Source of the DNA: Myxococcus eversor | GTDB lineage: Bacteria; Myxococcota; Myxococcia; Myxococcales; Myxococcaceae | Reading direction: 5' to 3' | Length of the DNA stretch: 64,000 nt | NCBI RefSeq assembly: GCF_010894455.1 | Contig: NZ_JAAIXY010000022.1 | Coordinates: 124,001 to 188,000, forward strand | Shown here: in pieces, positions 50,288 through 58,926 of the stretch | How positions within the stretch are numbered: position 1 is the first letter of the stretch | How the letters are laid out: every line of letters begins with the position of its first letter | Translations under genes and position numbers: made by a program | The notes under the pieces: model-generated | Databases searched by the model: none | What the model was told of the DNA's origin: nothing | Seen by the model: the letters and a program-made list of their open reading frames with translations, nothing else

Positions 50288-51595
50288 ATGGCGAGCATCG
50301 GAATCGTCGGCGCCGGCACTGCCGGTCTGCACCTGGGTCTGAAGCTTCTCTCGCAGGGCATTCCCGTCACGCTCTACGCGGAGCAGGAGCCAGACGCCCT
50401 TCGCACGGGCCGACTTCTGAACACCGTGACCCACCATGCGCCCACACGCACGCGGGAGCGGGAGCTGTATGTGGACTTCTGGGGCGCGCCCGAGCTGGCG
50501 ATGAACCGCTGCGCCATCCACGTCCACGGGCCGCACCCGTTCAGCCTGAAGGGGCGGGTGAGCGAGCCCAGCCTGTGCGTGGACTATCGCCTCTATCAGC
50601 CCCGGCTCGCGGAGGCCTTCGTGGAGCGGGGCGGTCGGCTGGAGGTGATGCCGGTGGATCTGGCCGCGCTGGAGGGACTGACGCGCCGCCACGCGTTGGT
50701 GGTGGTGGCCACCGGGCGAAGCGGACTCAACACGCTGTTTCCGCGCGTGCCGGAGCTGTCGCCGCACGACAAGCCGCCGCGCGTGCTGTTCGCCTCGATG
50801 CTCAAGGGCCTGCGGATGCCGGAGCCCTTCGGCATGCACGTCAACCTGGTGCCGGGCCAGGGTGAGGTCTTCGAATCGCAGATCATCACCCGGCACGGCC
50901 GCGTTCCCAGCACGCTCATCGAGGCGATTCCTGGCACCGAGCTGGCATCGATGATCTCCCGCAAGCGAGACGACGACCCGGCCGGCTTCGACAAGATGCT
51001 GTTGGAACTGATGCGCCGCCACGCGCCCGCGACGTACGAGCGCATCGACCCGACGGAGTTCGGCGTCCGTGGACCGCTGGACTTCCTCCAGGGCGGCTTC
51101 ACGCCCATGGTGCGCCGCGCCTGGGCCCAGGTGGGCGAGGGCCGCTTCGTGATGACGGTGGGCGACACGCACGTGACGAACGACCCCATCGCGGGCCAGG
51201 GCGCCAACGCCGCGTCGGCCTCCGCCTTCACGCTGGCCATCGCCATCCAGGACGCGCTCCTGTCCGAGCGCCCCTTCGACGAGAAGTTCTGCCGCGACAC
51301 GGAGACGCGGATGTGGGCCGCCGTGGCCCCGGCGACGGACTGGACCAACGCGCTCCTGCAGCCGCCTCCGCCGCACGTCATCGACCTGCTCGTCGCGGGC
51401 AGCCGGGACAACCGGGTGGCCGACGCCATCGTCAGCGCCTTCATGATTCCCGAGCGCATCCTCGGCGCCTGCGCCTCGCCGGAGGCCGCCGCGGAGTTCA
51501 TCGCCCAGGCGGGAACGCCGAGCGCCGAAGTTCTCGCCGCGTCCGGGGCCCTGGGCTGGGACACCGGGGCGCGGATCCGACCGCTGGCGGGCTGA
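50288..51595 (+). CDS. Styrene/indole monooxygenase-like flavoprotein (StyA type)
   Basis: The product is 435 residues from the ATG at 50288 (AAGGAG 7 nt upstream). StyA-type enzymes use reduced FAD from a separate reductase to epoxidise styrene or indole. Matches to the StyA pattern (from memory) include SIGIVGAGTAGLHLGLKLLS, TGRLLNTVTHHAPTRTRERE, VDYRLYQPRLAEAF, DPTEFGVRGPLDFLQGGFTP and DPIAGQGANAASASAF. No StyB-like flavin reductase gene is adjacent, so the reductant must come from elsewhere. The natural substrate is unknown; indole or a secondary metabolite are both possible. Confidence 0.85.
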   Translation: MASIGIVGAGTAGLHLGLKLLSQGIPVTLYAEQEPDALRTGRLLNTVTHHAPTRTRERELYVDFWGAPELAMNRCAIHVHGPHPFSLKGRVSEPSLCVDYRLYQPRLAEAFVERGGRLEVMPVDLAALEGLTRRHALVVVATGRSGLNTLFPRVPELSPHDKPPRVLFASMLKGLRMPEPFGMHVNLVPGQGEVFESQIITRHGRVPSTLIEAIPGTELASMISRKRDDDPAGFDKMLLELMRRHAPATYERIDPTEFGVRGPLDFLQGGFTPMVRRAWAQVGEGRFVMTVGDTHVTNDPIAGQGANAASASAFTLAIAIQDALLSERPFDEKFCRDTETRMWAAVAPATDWTNALLQPPPPHVIDLLVAGSRDNRVADAIVSAFMIPERILGACASPEAAAEFIAQAGTPSAEVLAASGALGWDTGARIRPLAG

Positions 51596-51609
51596 GACAT
51601 GATTTCAGT

Positions 51610-51654
51610 GCGAGGCGCCGTCGAAACACTCCTGCGGGAGTGACGGCGCCTCGC
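51610..51654 (+). terminator. Hairpin between the StyA-like gene and panE
   Basis: GCGAGGCGCCGT/ACGGCGCCTCGC (12 bp, perfect) encloses CACTCC/GGAGTG with a TGCG loop. There is no T-tract. It lies 15 nt after the stop codon. Confidence 0.6.
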
Positions 51655-51668
51655 TATCCTCGCGAGCC

Positions 51669-52625
51669 ATGCGATTCGCCATCGTCGGTTCGGGTGGAGT
51701 GGGCGGCTATTACGGCGCGAGGTTGGTGCGCGCGGGCCATGCGGTGGGCTTCCTCGCGCGCGGCTCGCACTTGAAGGCCATGCGGGAGAAGGGCCTCACC
51801 ATCCTCAGCCAGGAGGGAGACTTCACCGTCCCTGTCCGCGCCGAGGAGGACGCCGCGCGGCTGGGGCCGGTGGACGTGGTGGTGCTGGCGGTGAAGAACT
51901 ACGACGTCGCCAGCGTGCTGCCCCAGGTGAAGACGCTGCTCGCCGCGTCGGAGCGTCCCGCGCTCGGAGGCTCCAGCGCGGTGGTCGTCACGCTCCAGAA
52001 CGGCGTGGACAGTCCCTCCGAGGTGGCGGCCGCCGTGGGCGAGCCCGTCGTCATCGGAGGGACGACCTACGTCTCCACCGCCATCGCCGAGCCCGGCGTC
52101 ATCCGCCAGGCGGGCACGCTGCACCGGGTGGTGCTGGGGGAGGCCTTCGGGGACATCTCGCGCGTGTCCTCGCGCGTCCAGGCGCTGCGCGAAGTGCTCG
52201 CACAGGCGGGGCTCAACACGGAGGCGGTGGCCGACATCCGCGCGCCCCTCTGGGAGAAGCTCGCCTTCCTCGCCACCATGGCCGGCTTCTGTACCGCGGC
52301 GCGCTCCTCGATTGGACCCTTGAGAGCAGGCCCCTTCTTCCGGGACGTCTTCCGCGAGGCCGTCGCAGAGGTGCTCCGCGTCGCCGCCGCCGAGGGCGTC
52401 TCCACCCCCACGCGTCCCGACGACGTGGTGCGCTTCATGGAGGCGATGGCCCCGGAGATTCGCCCGTCGATGATGGTGGACTTCGATGCGGGCAAGCCGC
52501 TGGAGGTCGAATATCTCCAGGGCACGGTGGCGCGGCGCGGGCATGCGCTCGGCGTCCCCACGCCCGTCATGAGCACCCTGTACTCCGTCCTCCTGCCCCA
52601 CGCGCGCGGCTCGCGTCAGGGCTGA
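51669..52625 (+). CDS. panE: 2-dehydropantoate 2-reductase
   Basis: The enzyme reduces ketopantoate to pantoate with NADPH in pantothenate and CoA synthesis. The product is 318 residues. The Rossmann motif is MRFAIVGSGGVGGYYGARL. Other family features are VVVLAVKNYDVASVLPQVK, VVTLQNGVDS, IRAPLWEKLAFLATMAGFC (catalytic Lys in WEKL) and EIRPSMMVDFDAGKPLEVEY (catalytic Glu and substrate Ser). Paralogues of this family act on other 2-keto acids, so the pathway is likely but not certain. Confidence 0.88.
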   Translation: MRFAIVGSGGVGGYYGARLVRAGHAVGFLARGSHLKAMREKGLTILSQEGDFTVPVRAEEDAARLGPVDVVVLAVKNYDVASVLPQVKTLLAASERPALGGSSAVVVTLQNGVDSPSEVAAAVGEPVVIGGTTYVSTAIAEPGVIRQAGTLHRVVLGEAFGDISRVSSRVQALREVLAQAGLNTEAVADIRAPLWEKLAFLATMAGFCTAARSSIGPLRAGPFFRDVFREAVAEVLRVAAAEGVSTPTRPDDVVRFMEAMAPEIRPSMMVDFDAGKPLEVEYLQGTVARRGHALGVPTPVMSTLYSVLLPHARGSRQG

Positions 52626-52699
52626 GCCTGTCCGTCCACCGGCCGAGCGGGCCGAAGGCCTGACGCAATCGCCCGCCGGATTTCGCATAGAGATGAGTG

Positions 52700-53446
52700 A
52701 TGAGCGAGCCAAGCCCCCGCCCCACGCCGAGCCCTCCGTCGTCTCCGCCCCTGGGGCGCGTGGCGCTGCATGCCGTCGCCTCCGGGTTGACGCCCCTCAT
52801 CCCCGTCCCCTTCCTGGATGACTACGCCCTCTTCCAGGTGCGGGAGCAATTGGTCCGCTCGCTCCTGGAGGAGCGAGGGCTGCGCGCGCCGCCCCGGGCC
52901 GTGGAGGCGCTCGCGGGCTCCAGCCTGGGTCGGACGATGGGCGGCCGGCTGGTCGGCTACCTCAAGGGGATGATGCTCCTGCCCGTGAAGAAGCTCTTCC
53001 GGAAGATCTTCTTCGTGCTCTGGGTGAAGGACTGCGTGGACGTGGCCTCCGTGTCGCTGCACCACGGCTACCTGCTCCACCACGCGCTGGAGCGCGGAGA
53101 CCTGGACGCGCTGAGCCTCCAGGGCGACAAACCCCAAGCCATCCACGCGGCCATCGTCGCGGCCTGCGCGGAGGTGGACGCGCGGCCCGTCAACCAGGCC
53201 CTGCGGCGCCTCTTCGCCAGCAGCCGGATGCTGGTGGCCGAGGCCACGCGCGTGTTCCTCAACCCGAAGAACGCGGGCCCGCGCACGCCCGAGCCGGGAG
53301 AGAGCGCGGAGGTGAAGTCGCTGGCGGACCGGCTGCTCGCCCTGCTGTGGGAGGAGCGCGGCTACTTCGCGACGCTGGAGGCGCACTACGTCCGCCACCT
53401 GGAAACCGGGCCGGCCCCCGTCCTGAAAGCCGCGTCAGGGAGCTGA
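52700..53446 (+). CDS. Protein of unknown function with hydrophobic patches
   Basis: The product is about 248 residues; the start is the ATG at 52700 or the GTG before it. A Pro/Ser-rich N-terminus is followed by GLTPLIPVPFLDDYALF and LVGYLKGMMLLPVKKLFRKI and FFVLWVKDCVDVASVSLHHG. This pattern suggests membrane-associated amphipathic helices without a true signal peptide. The C-terminal part is helical and charged. No family was recognised. Its 3' end overlaps the convergent DUF4105 gene by 12 nt. Confidence 0.6.
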   Translation: MSEPSPRPTPSPPSSPPLGRVALHAVASGLTPLIPVPFLDDYALFQVREQLVRSLLEERGLRAPPRAVEALAGSSLGRTMGGRLVGYLKGMMLLPVKKLFRKIFFVLWVKDCVDVASVSLHHGYLLHHALERGDLDALSLQGDKPQAIHAAIVAACAEVDARPVNQALRRLFASSRMLVAEATRVFLNPKNAGPRTPEPGESAEVKSLADRLLALLWEERGYFATLEAHYVRHLETGPAPVLKAASGS

Positions 53447-54454
53447 GTCGACCGCGCGCGCTTCCGCCTGGCGGATGCGCTGCGAGAAGTCGGGCTGGTT
53501 CGCCGCCGCCAGCGCGCGCGGATTGATTCGGTGCCGCGCGCGCACCACGTCCAGCGGCGCGTCCGTCTCGATGAGGCCCAGCTCGTACGCCAGCGCGTCC
53601 GAGAACGCCGGCAGCAGCGTGCGGTGGTCATACGGCACCTTCAGCGCGCTCACCTTCTCGAAGTGGCTCACCAGGTTGGTGGTGCAGTTGTTGGTGAGCG
53701 AGTTGTAGAACTCCGGCTTCGCGTGCAGCGCGTTCATCCGCGCCACCATGTCCAGGAAGAAGTCGGAGATGCGCTCCTTCGACGCGGTCACCGGGTAGAG
53801 GTACACCTCGTCGTGCCGGTGGTTGGAGCGCAGTTGCACGAGGTCTCTCTCGTCGCCCACGACATAGACGAGTTCGAACTGGCGGAAGAGGCCTCCCACG
53901 GCGGAGAACGTCTCCCCCTTCTCGCGGCGCACCTCCACGGAGAAGACGAGGTAGCGGCCATCCGAGAAGCCGAAGCTCACCATGGTGTGCGCGGCGCCAT
54001 AGAAGCCGGAGAAGGGCTCGACGATGAACCACGCGCCCGTCAGCTCGCGCGCGTCATACGTGGCCGTGTACCAGGAGGCATCCCAGTCCGTGGTGCTCCG
54101 GTAGCGGAAGTCGCGCACGTCATGAATCGTCACCCGCGGACCCTCCACGTCCGCGCGAGCCACCCGGACCAGGTCCGGCGCCCAGTCCCGCTCGGTCGAC
54201 GGCGCCTGGGAATAAGCCCAGACGTGAAGGCCCCCACACACCGCGAGAACCCACGCCACCGCGCCCAGGCGCGAGCCGAACCGCCGCCACACGACGAGGG
54301 CCACGGCCGCCACGGCCAGCGCACCCGACGCCCTGAGGAGGTGCGCGCCTTCGGGCCCCGCCCCTGTCAAGGCGAGCGCGAGCCCGACCCAGGCGGTCCC
54401 CCCGAGAAGCACCAGGGCTGTCAACGCGTCGGGGACGAAGGAGGGCAGTCGCAT
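53435..54454 (-). CDS. DUF4105 membrane-anchored periplasmic protein
   Basis: The product is 339 residues from the ATG at 54454. Three hydrophobic segments in the first 85 residues (LTALVLLGGTAWVGLALAL, ASGALAVAAVALVVW, AVAWVLAVCGGLHVW) anchor it. The DUF4105 domain follows: AHTMVSFGFSDGRYLVFSVE, LVYVVGDERDLVQLRSNHRH, DEVYLYPVTASKE and NSLTNNCTTNLVSHFE. The conserved His and the Cys in NNCTTN suggest an NlpC/P60-like papain fold (the Lnb N-terminal periplasmic domain). Enzyme activity is not established. Confidence 0.85.
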   Translation of the reverse strand: MRLPSFVPDALTALVLLGGTAWVGLALALTGAGPEGAHLLRASGALAVAAVALVVWRRFGSRLGAVAWVLAVCGGLHVWAYSQAPSTERDWAPDLVRVARADVEGPRVTIHDVRDFRYRSTTDWDASWYTATYDARELTGAWFIVEPFSGFYGAAHTMVSFGFSDGRYLVFSVEVRREKGETFSAVGGLFRQFELVYVVGDERDLVQLRSNHRHDEVYLYPVTASKERISDFFLDMVARMNALHAKPEFYNSLTNNCTTNLVSHFEKVSALKVPYDHRTLLPAFSDALAYELGLIETDAPLDVVRARHRINPRALAAANQPDFSQRIRQAEARAVDSAP

Positions 54455-54520
54455 ATCCCCCCAGTATTCCGTGCCCCCGGCCCGCCCGCCAAGGGTGGCG
54501 GCACCCTGTCTCGCCTGGCA

Positions 54521-54540
54521 CCATGATAACCCGATAAGCA
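54521..54540. promoter_or_regulatory. CCATGATAA element upstream of the exporter gene
   Basis: CCATGATAACCCGATAAG lies in the intergenic region between the divergent DUF4105 and exporter genes. The 9-mer CCATGATAA recurs at 56381 in front of the HmaS-like gene. It is a candidate regulator site; this rests only on the shared word. Confidence 0.3.
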
Positions 54541-54631
54541 GCCTGTCCCCGGGTATCACTTCGCGCGGCAATGACGTATGAGAGCGGCGAGGGCCCGATT
54601 CTCAGGTCCCTCCGGGTCTCCGGGAGCCGTC

Positions 54632-56278
54632 GTGTCATTGCTCGCCCTGCTCTTCCAGAAGTCCAAACTCCCCATCATCCTCGCGGCGCTCCTGGGCATC
54701 CTCACGGGTGCGTGCAGCGCGGCGCTCGTCGCGGTGATGAACCAGACGCTCACGTCCCGGACGGTAGCGGACGCGATGCCGCTGATGCCCTGGTTCGTCG
54801 GCCTGGCGGTGGCGGTGCTGGTGCTGCGAATCGTGTCGCAGATGCAGCTGAGCTCCATGCAGCAGGTGGCGCTGCTGGACCTCCGACTGTCGCTGTGCCG
54901 GCGCATGCTGGCGGCCCCGCTGCGGAAGCTGGAGGACGCCGGCTCGCACAAGCTGCTGGCCGCGCTGACGGAGGACATCGCCGTCATCAACAGCACCATC
55001 TCCGTCATCCCCGGCGTCATCATCTGCCTGGCGACGCTCGTGGGCTGCCTCGTCTACCTGGCGTGGCTGTCCGGGCCGCTCCTGATGATGATCCTCGCGG
55101 TCATCGCGGTGGTGATGGCGAGCGTCGCCATTCCGAACCGCTACGCGTACTCGCAGTTCTTCAAGCGGCGCGAGAGCCACGACGCCCTGTACTCCAGCTT
55201 CAGGACGCTCATCGACGGCGCCAAGGAGCTGCAGCTCCACCACGCGCGCAGCGAGGACTTCTTCGCCAAGGAGCTCAAGCCGACGGCCGAGGAGGTCTCC
55301 CGCGTCTCCCTTTCGACGAACAACCTCTTCATCGTCACCGGGAGCTGGGGCGGCTTCATGGTGATGGCCGTCATCGCCGTCATCCTCTTCGGCGTGCCCC
55401 GGTTCCAGACGGTGGAGATGTCCACGCTGGCCGCGTACGCGCTGGTGGTGCTGTATCTGCAACAGCCGCTCGACGGCCTGTTGAATCAGTGGCCAGCCCT
55501 GTCTCGCAGCCACGTGGCGATGAAGAAGCTGGAGAAGCTGGGCCTGTCGCTGGAGGACCCGGAGCCCCCCGCCGCCGATGGCGCGGTGCCGACGAAGTTC
55601 GAGCGAATCGAGCTGGCGGACGTCACCCACACCTACTACCGCGAGCAGGACGGCGCGAGCTTCACGCTGGGCCCCATCAACACGACGATGCACCGGGGCC
55701 AGCTCGTCTTCCTCGTGGGCGGCAATGGCAGCGGCAAGACGACGCTGGCCAAGCTGTTCACCGGCCTCTACGCGCCGGAGAAGGGCGAGCTGCGCGTGGA
55801 CGGCGTCCCCATCACCGCGTCCAATCGCCGCGCCTACCGGCAGCTCTTCTCCTCTGTCTTCTTCGACTTCCACCTCTTCGAGCGCATGCTCGGCCTGGAC
55901 CACCCCGGGCTCGAGGAGAAGGCTCGCGGCTACCTGTCCCGGCTCCAGTTGGAGCGCAAGGTGAAGGTGGAGGACGGCAAGCTGTCCACCGTGTCGCTCT
56001 CCCAGGGACAGCGAAAGCGCCTGGCCCTGCTGACGTCATTCCTGGAGGACCGCCCCATCTACGTCTTCGACGAGTGGGCCGCGGACCAGGACCCCATCTT
56101 CCGGGAGCTGTTCTACCGGGAGATGCTCCCCGCGCTGAAGAACCAGGGGAAGCTCGTCTTCGTCATCAGCCACGATGACCGCTACTTCCACCTGGCCGAC
56201 CACCTGCTCAAGCTCGAGTCAGGGCAGCTCGTCTCCACGCAAGACGCCGCACCCGCGCCCACCGCCGTCTCGGCGTGA
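54632..56278 (+). CDS. Cyclic-peptide/siderophore export ABC transporter (SyrD/PvdE type)
   Basis: This is a one-chain exporter with a membrane domain fused to an ATPase. The product is 548 residues from the GTG at 54632 (GGGAG 6 nt upstream), the normal family size; an ATG at 54578 has no ribosome-binding site. Six membrane helices occupy residues 5-300 (for example PIILAALLGILTGACSAALV, VIIGLA-like and MVMAVIAVILFG stretches). The ATPase has Walker A GGNGSGKTT, signature LSQGQRKR, Walker B YVFDEW and the switch His in VISHDDRYFH. It probably exports the product of the adjacent NRPS. Confidence 0.92.
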   Translation: MSLLALLFQKSKLPIILAALLGILTGACSAALVAVMNQTLTSRTVADAMPLMPWFVGLAVAVLVLRIVSQMQLSSMQQVALLDLRLSLCRRMLAAPLRKLEDAGSHKLLAALTEDIAVINSTISVIPGVIICLATLVGCLVYLAWLSGPLLMMILAVIAVVMASVAIPNRYAYSQFFKRRESHDALYSSFRTLIDGAKELQLHHARSEDFFAKELKPTAEEVSRVSLSTNNLFIVTGSWGGFMVMAVIAVILFGVPRFQTVEMSTLAAYALVVLYLQQPLDGLLNQWPALSRSHVAMKKLEKLGLSLEDPEPPAADGAVPTKFERIELADVTHTYYREQDGASFTLGPINTTMHRGQLVFLVGGNGSGKTTLAKLFTGLYAPEKGELRVDGVPITASNRRAYRQLFSSVFFDFHLFERMLGLDHPGLEEKARGYLSRLQLERKVKVEDGKLSTVSLSQGQRKRLALLTSFLEDRPIYVFDEWAADQDPIFRELFYREMLPALKNQGKLVFVISHDDRYFHLADHLLKLESGQLVSTQDAAPAPTAVSA

Positions 56279-56375
56279 GCAACGAGTGGCATATCACCGC
56301 ACACGCTCTCTGGGCGTGAGCCTCGGGTGATACACCGTCCGCCCTCGGAGATGTCGCACTGAGTGGTTTACGGCG

Positions 56376-56390
56376 ATTATCCATGATAAT
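56376..56390. promoter_or_regulatory. Palindrome ATTATC-CAT-GATAAT upstream of the HmaS-like gene
   Basis: A perfect 6-bp inverted repeat with a 3-nt spacer lies in an A/T-rich patch 84 nt before the GTG start. It contains the CCATGATAA word shared with the exporter promoter region, so it could be a cluster-specific operator. Confidence 0.4.
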
Positions 56391-56473
56391 TGGCTATTAC
56401 AACGAAGCAACCGTGTGGCGCTCCCATCAGGCTGGCCTGGAATAGCCCAGCCCATTGAATCGAGGTTCTCCGA

Positions 56474-57544
56474 GTGGAGTTCACACGCGTGGATCATGCC
56501 GAGCTTTTCGTGGGCGACGCGGCGCTCTCCGCCTACTTCTTCTGTCACGCGTTCGGCTTCCGGATGGTGGCCAGCGGCGGACCGGAGACGGGGTTGGCGG
56601 GCCGTCGCTCCTTCGTGCTCGAGCAGGGAGACGCGCGGCTGGTCGTCACCTCCGCGCTGGGCGCCGGCGGAGAAGTGGCCGCGTACGTACGGACTCACGG
56701 CGATGGCGTGCGCGACATCGCGCTGGCGACGCCGGACGTGCACAAGGCCTTTCGCGAGGCGGTGAGCCGGGGCGCCCGCGGGGTGTCCGAGCCCTTCGTC
56801 CACGAAGCCAATGGCCAGCGCGTGGTCAAGGCCACCATCTCCGGACCCGGCACTTGGGTGCACTCGCTCATCCAGCGTGACACTCCGTCAGGCGCGTTCC
56901 TCCCGGGAGCGTATCTGCCGGTGGACGCGGGGCCCTCGGGAGCGGCGCTGTTCTCCGGAGTGGACCACCTCGCCTTCGCGCTGGAGCGGGGCCAGTTGCT
57001 CGACACGGTGGGCTTCTACGTGGACGTGCTCGGCTTCGAGCAGACCCACCAGGAGGACGTGCGCACCGAGTACAGCGGCATGAGCTCCCGAGTGGTGCAG
57101 GCCGCGAAGGGCCGGGTGTGCTTCCCGCTGCAGGAGCCCGTCTCCGGCGCGCGACGGGGGCAGCTCGAGGACTTCATCGACGCCCACGGCGGCGCGGGCG
57201 TGCAGCACCTGGCCTTCCTCGCGGACGACATCTCCCGCGCGGTGGACGGGCTCACCCAGCGCGGCGTGAAGCTGCTCGACGCGCCCCGGGGGTACTACGA
57301 AGGGCTGGAGACACGCCTGGGCTCGCTGGGCCCGTTCCGGCGGGAGCTGCTCCAGGAGCGCAACATCCTGATGGACCGGGACGCCTGGGGCGTGCTGTTG
57401 CAGGTCTTCACCCGCTCCCAGCACGCGCGGCGCACCCTCTTCTTCGAGGTCATCCAGCGCCAGCAGGCCCGGGGCTTCGGAGGCGCCAACATCCAGGCGC
57501 TCTACGCGGCGAAGGAACAGGAAGCGGCGCGCGCGGCGGGCTGA
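56474..57544 (+). CDS. 4-hydroxymandelate synthase / 4-hydroxyphenylpyruvate dioxygenase family enzyme
   Basis: The product is 356 residues from a GTG with GAGG 8 nt upstream. This non-heme iron enzyme converts 4-hydroxyphenylpyruvate to homogentisate (HPPD) or L-4-hydroxymandelate (HmaS). The iron ligands are His in SGVDHLAFAL, His in AGVQHLAFLAD and Glu in TLFFEVIQR. The C-terminus ARGFGGANIQALYAAKEQE resembles HmaS (ARGFG..NIKALYEA) more than HPPD (GFGxGNFKALFE). But the middle (TEYSGMSSRVV, FPLQEP) is HPPD-like, with Gln where HPPD has Asn. The cluster position favours HmaS, supplying 4-hydroxyphenylglycine for a peptide. The oxidase and aminotransferase for that route are not in the window. 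Confidence 0.8.
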   Translation: MEFTRVDHAELFVGDAALSAYFFCHAFGFRMVASGGPETGLAGRRSFVLEQGDARLVVTSALGAGGEVAAYVRTHGDGVRDIALATPDVHKAFREAVSRGARGVSEPFVHEANGQRVVKATISGPGTWVHSLIQRDTPSGAFLPGAYLPVDAGPSGAALFSGVDHLAFALERGQLLDTVGFYVDVLGFEQTHQEDVRTEYSGMSSRVVQAAKGRVCFPLQEPVSGARRGQLEDFIDAHGGAGVQHLAFLADDISRAVDGLTQRGVKLLDAPRGYYEGLETRLGSLGPFRRELLQERNILMDRDAWGVLLQVFTRSQHARRTLFFEVIQRQQARGFGGANIQALYAAKEQEAARAAG

Positions 57545-57573
57545 ATCTCGCCCGCCGCGGGCATGACGTCACG

Positions 57574-58926
57574 TCACTTCCGGGGCTCCAGCGTCATCGG
57601 CAGCCCGCCGTGGGGCAACAGGGAGATGCCTGGATAGATGTTCACCTTCCGCCCGGGAATGGCGCGGAGGCGGTAGCGCTGGGAGACCATCGCCAGCACG
57701 AGCGCGCCGAACATCAGCGACAGGTTGTTGCCGATGCAGATGTGCTGGCCCGCGCCGAACGGCAGGTAGGCGAACTTGTGGCGCGCGCCGCGCGGCTCGG
57801 GGGCGAAGCGGTCCGGGTCGAACTTCTCCGGCGACGGCCAGAACTCCGGATGCCGGTGCAGCACGTAGGGGATGGCCATGACCACCGAGCCCGGCGCCAC
57901 GGGGTAGCCGCCCAGCGTGTCCGCCTCCTTGGCCACTCGCGGCAGGCGCCAGGCCGTGGGATACAGGCGGAGCGTCTCCTCGAACACCTGGGTGGCGTAG
58001 CGCAGGCGCGGCAGGTCCTCCAGCGTCGGCGCCCTTCCTCCGAGCACCGCCGCGCTCTCCGACGCCAGCTTGTCGGCGATTTCGGGATGGGTCGACAGCA
58101 GGTGCCACGCCCACGCCAGCGCGGCTCCCGGGCCCTCGTTGCCGGAGAAGAGGTTCATGAACTCGTCACGAAGCTCCTTGTCCGTCATGCCCTCGCCGGT
58201 GTCGCGGTCCTTCGCGGCCACCATCATGGACATGATGTCGTCCTCGGGGCCGCCTTCCTTGCGCCGGGCGATGACCTCCTTCGCCTTGCGGTTGAGCTGG
58301 CGCAGCGTGGCGAAGAAGTCCGCCCATTTCTTCTTGTAGATGGGCAGCCGCTCCAGCTTCAGGAGCCGGTACAGGAGCGAGCCGCGGTCGTTCATCGTCC
58401 ACATCATCCGGCGGATGGCCTCCGCCATCGGCTCGTCGGGCTCTTCTGAATACAGCGCCCGCGTCGTCATCCGCAGCGAGAGCACCCCCATCTCCTCCGC
58501 GATGTCGAACCGCCGCCCCGGCTTGTCCGCCACCTCCCAGTGGTTCAGCTTGCGCTGGATGAGGTCCACCATGCCCGCCAGCAGGCCGGTCAGCCGCTCC
58601 CGGTGGAAGGCGGGCTGCACGAGCCTCCGCTGCCGCCTCCAGTAGTTCCCCTCGCTCACGAAGAGCCCGTTGCCCAGGAAGGGGTCATCCACCAGCTCCG
58701 GCTTGGAGTAGTTGGGGGCGTTTTCCGTGAGGAAATAACGGACGTGGTCCGGATGACTCACCATGTAGGTCGCGTGGGCGCCCAACCGGAAGCGGACCAC
58801 GTCGCCGTGCGCCCTGAAACCATCGACGAAGAGACCCAATGGGTCGGTCTCATGTCGCAGGATGTTGCCCCAGATGGGAAGCCCCCGGGGACCCGGGGGG
58901 TACGACGAAACTTGAGTCGAAGCCAT
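57574..58926 (-). CDS. Cytochrome P450 with altered I-helix
   Basis: The product is 450 residues, soluble, with N-terminal YPPGPRGLPIWGN. The heme loop is FGAGQHICIGNN, the ExxR motif is EETLRLYP, and the PERF-type region is KFDPDRFAPEP. The I-helix reads FSGNEGPGAALAWAW: the usual Thr after Gly-x-Glu is replaced by Gly-Pro-Gly, so the normal proton-relay residue is missing. P450s of this CYP102/CYP4-like look oxidise lipids or peptide-bound residues. It is divergent from the NRPS gene and is probably a tailoring enzyme of the cluster. Confidence 0.92.
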   Translation of the reverse strand: MASTQVSSYPPGPRGLPIWGNILRHETDPLGLFVDGFRAHGDVVRFRLGAHATYMVSHPDHVRYFLTENAPNYSKPELVDDPFLGNGLFVSEGNYWRRQRRLVQPAFHRERLTGLLAGMVDLIQRKLNHWEVADKPGRRFDIAEEMGVLSLRMTTRALYSEEPDEPMAEAIRRMMWTMNDRGSLLYRLLKLERLPIYKKKWADFFATLRQLNRKAKEVIARRKEGGPEDDIMSMMVAAKDRDTGEGMTDKELRDEFMNLFSGNEGPGAALAWAWHLLSTHPEIADKLASESAAVLGGRAPTLEDLPRLRYATQVFEETLRLYPTAWRLPRVAKEADTLGGYPVAPGSVVMAIPYVLHRHPEFWPSPEKFDPDRFAPEPRGARHKFAYLPFGAGQHICIGNNLSLMFGALVLAMVSQRYRLRAIPGRKVNIYPGISLLPHGGLPMTLEPRK

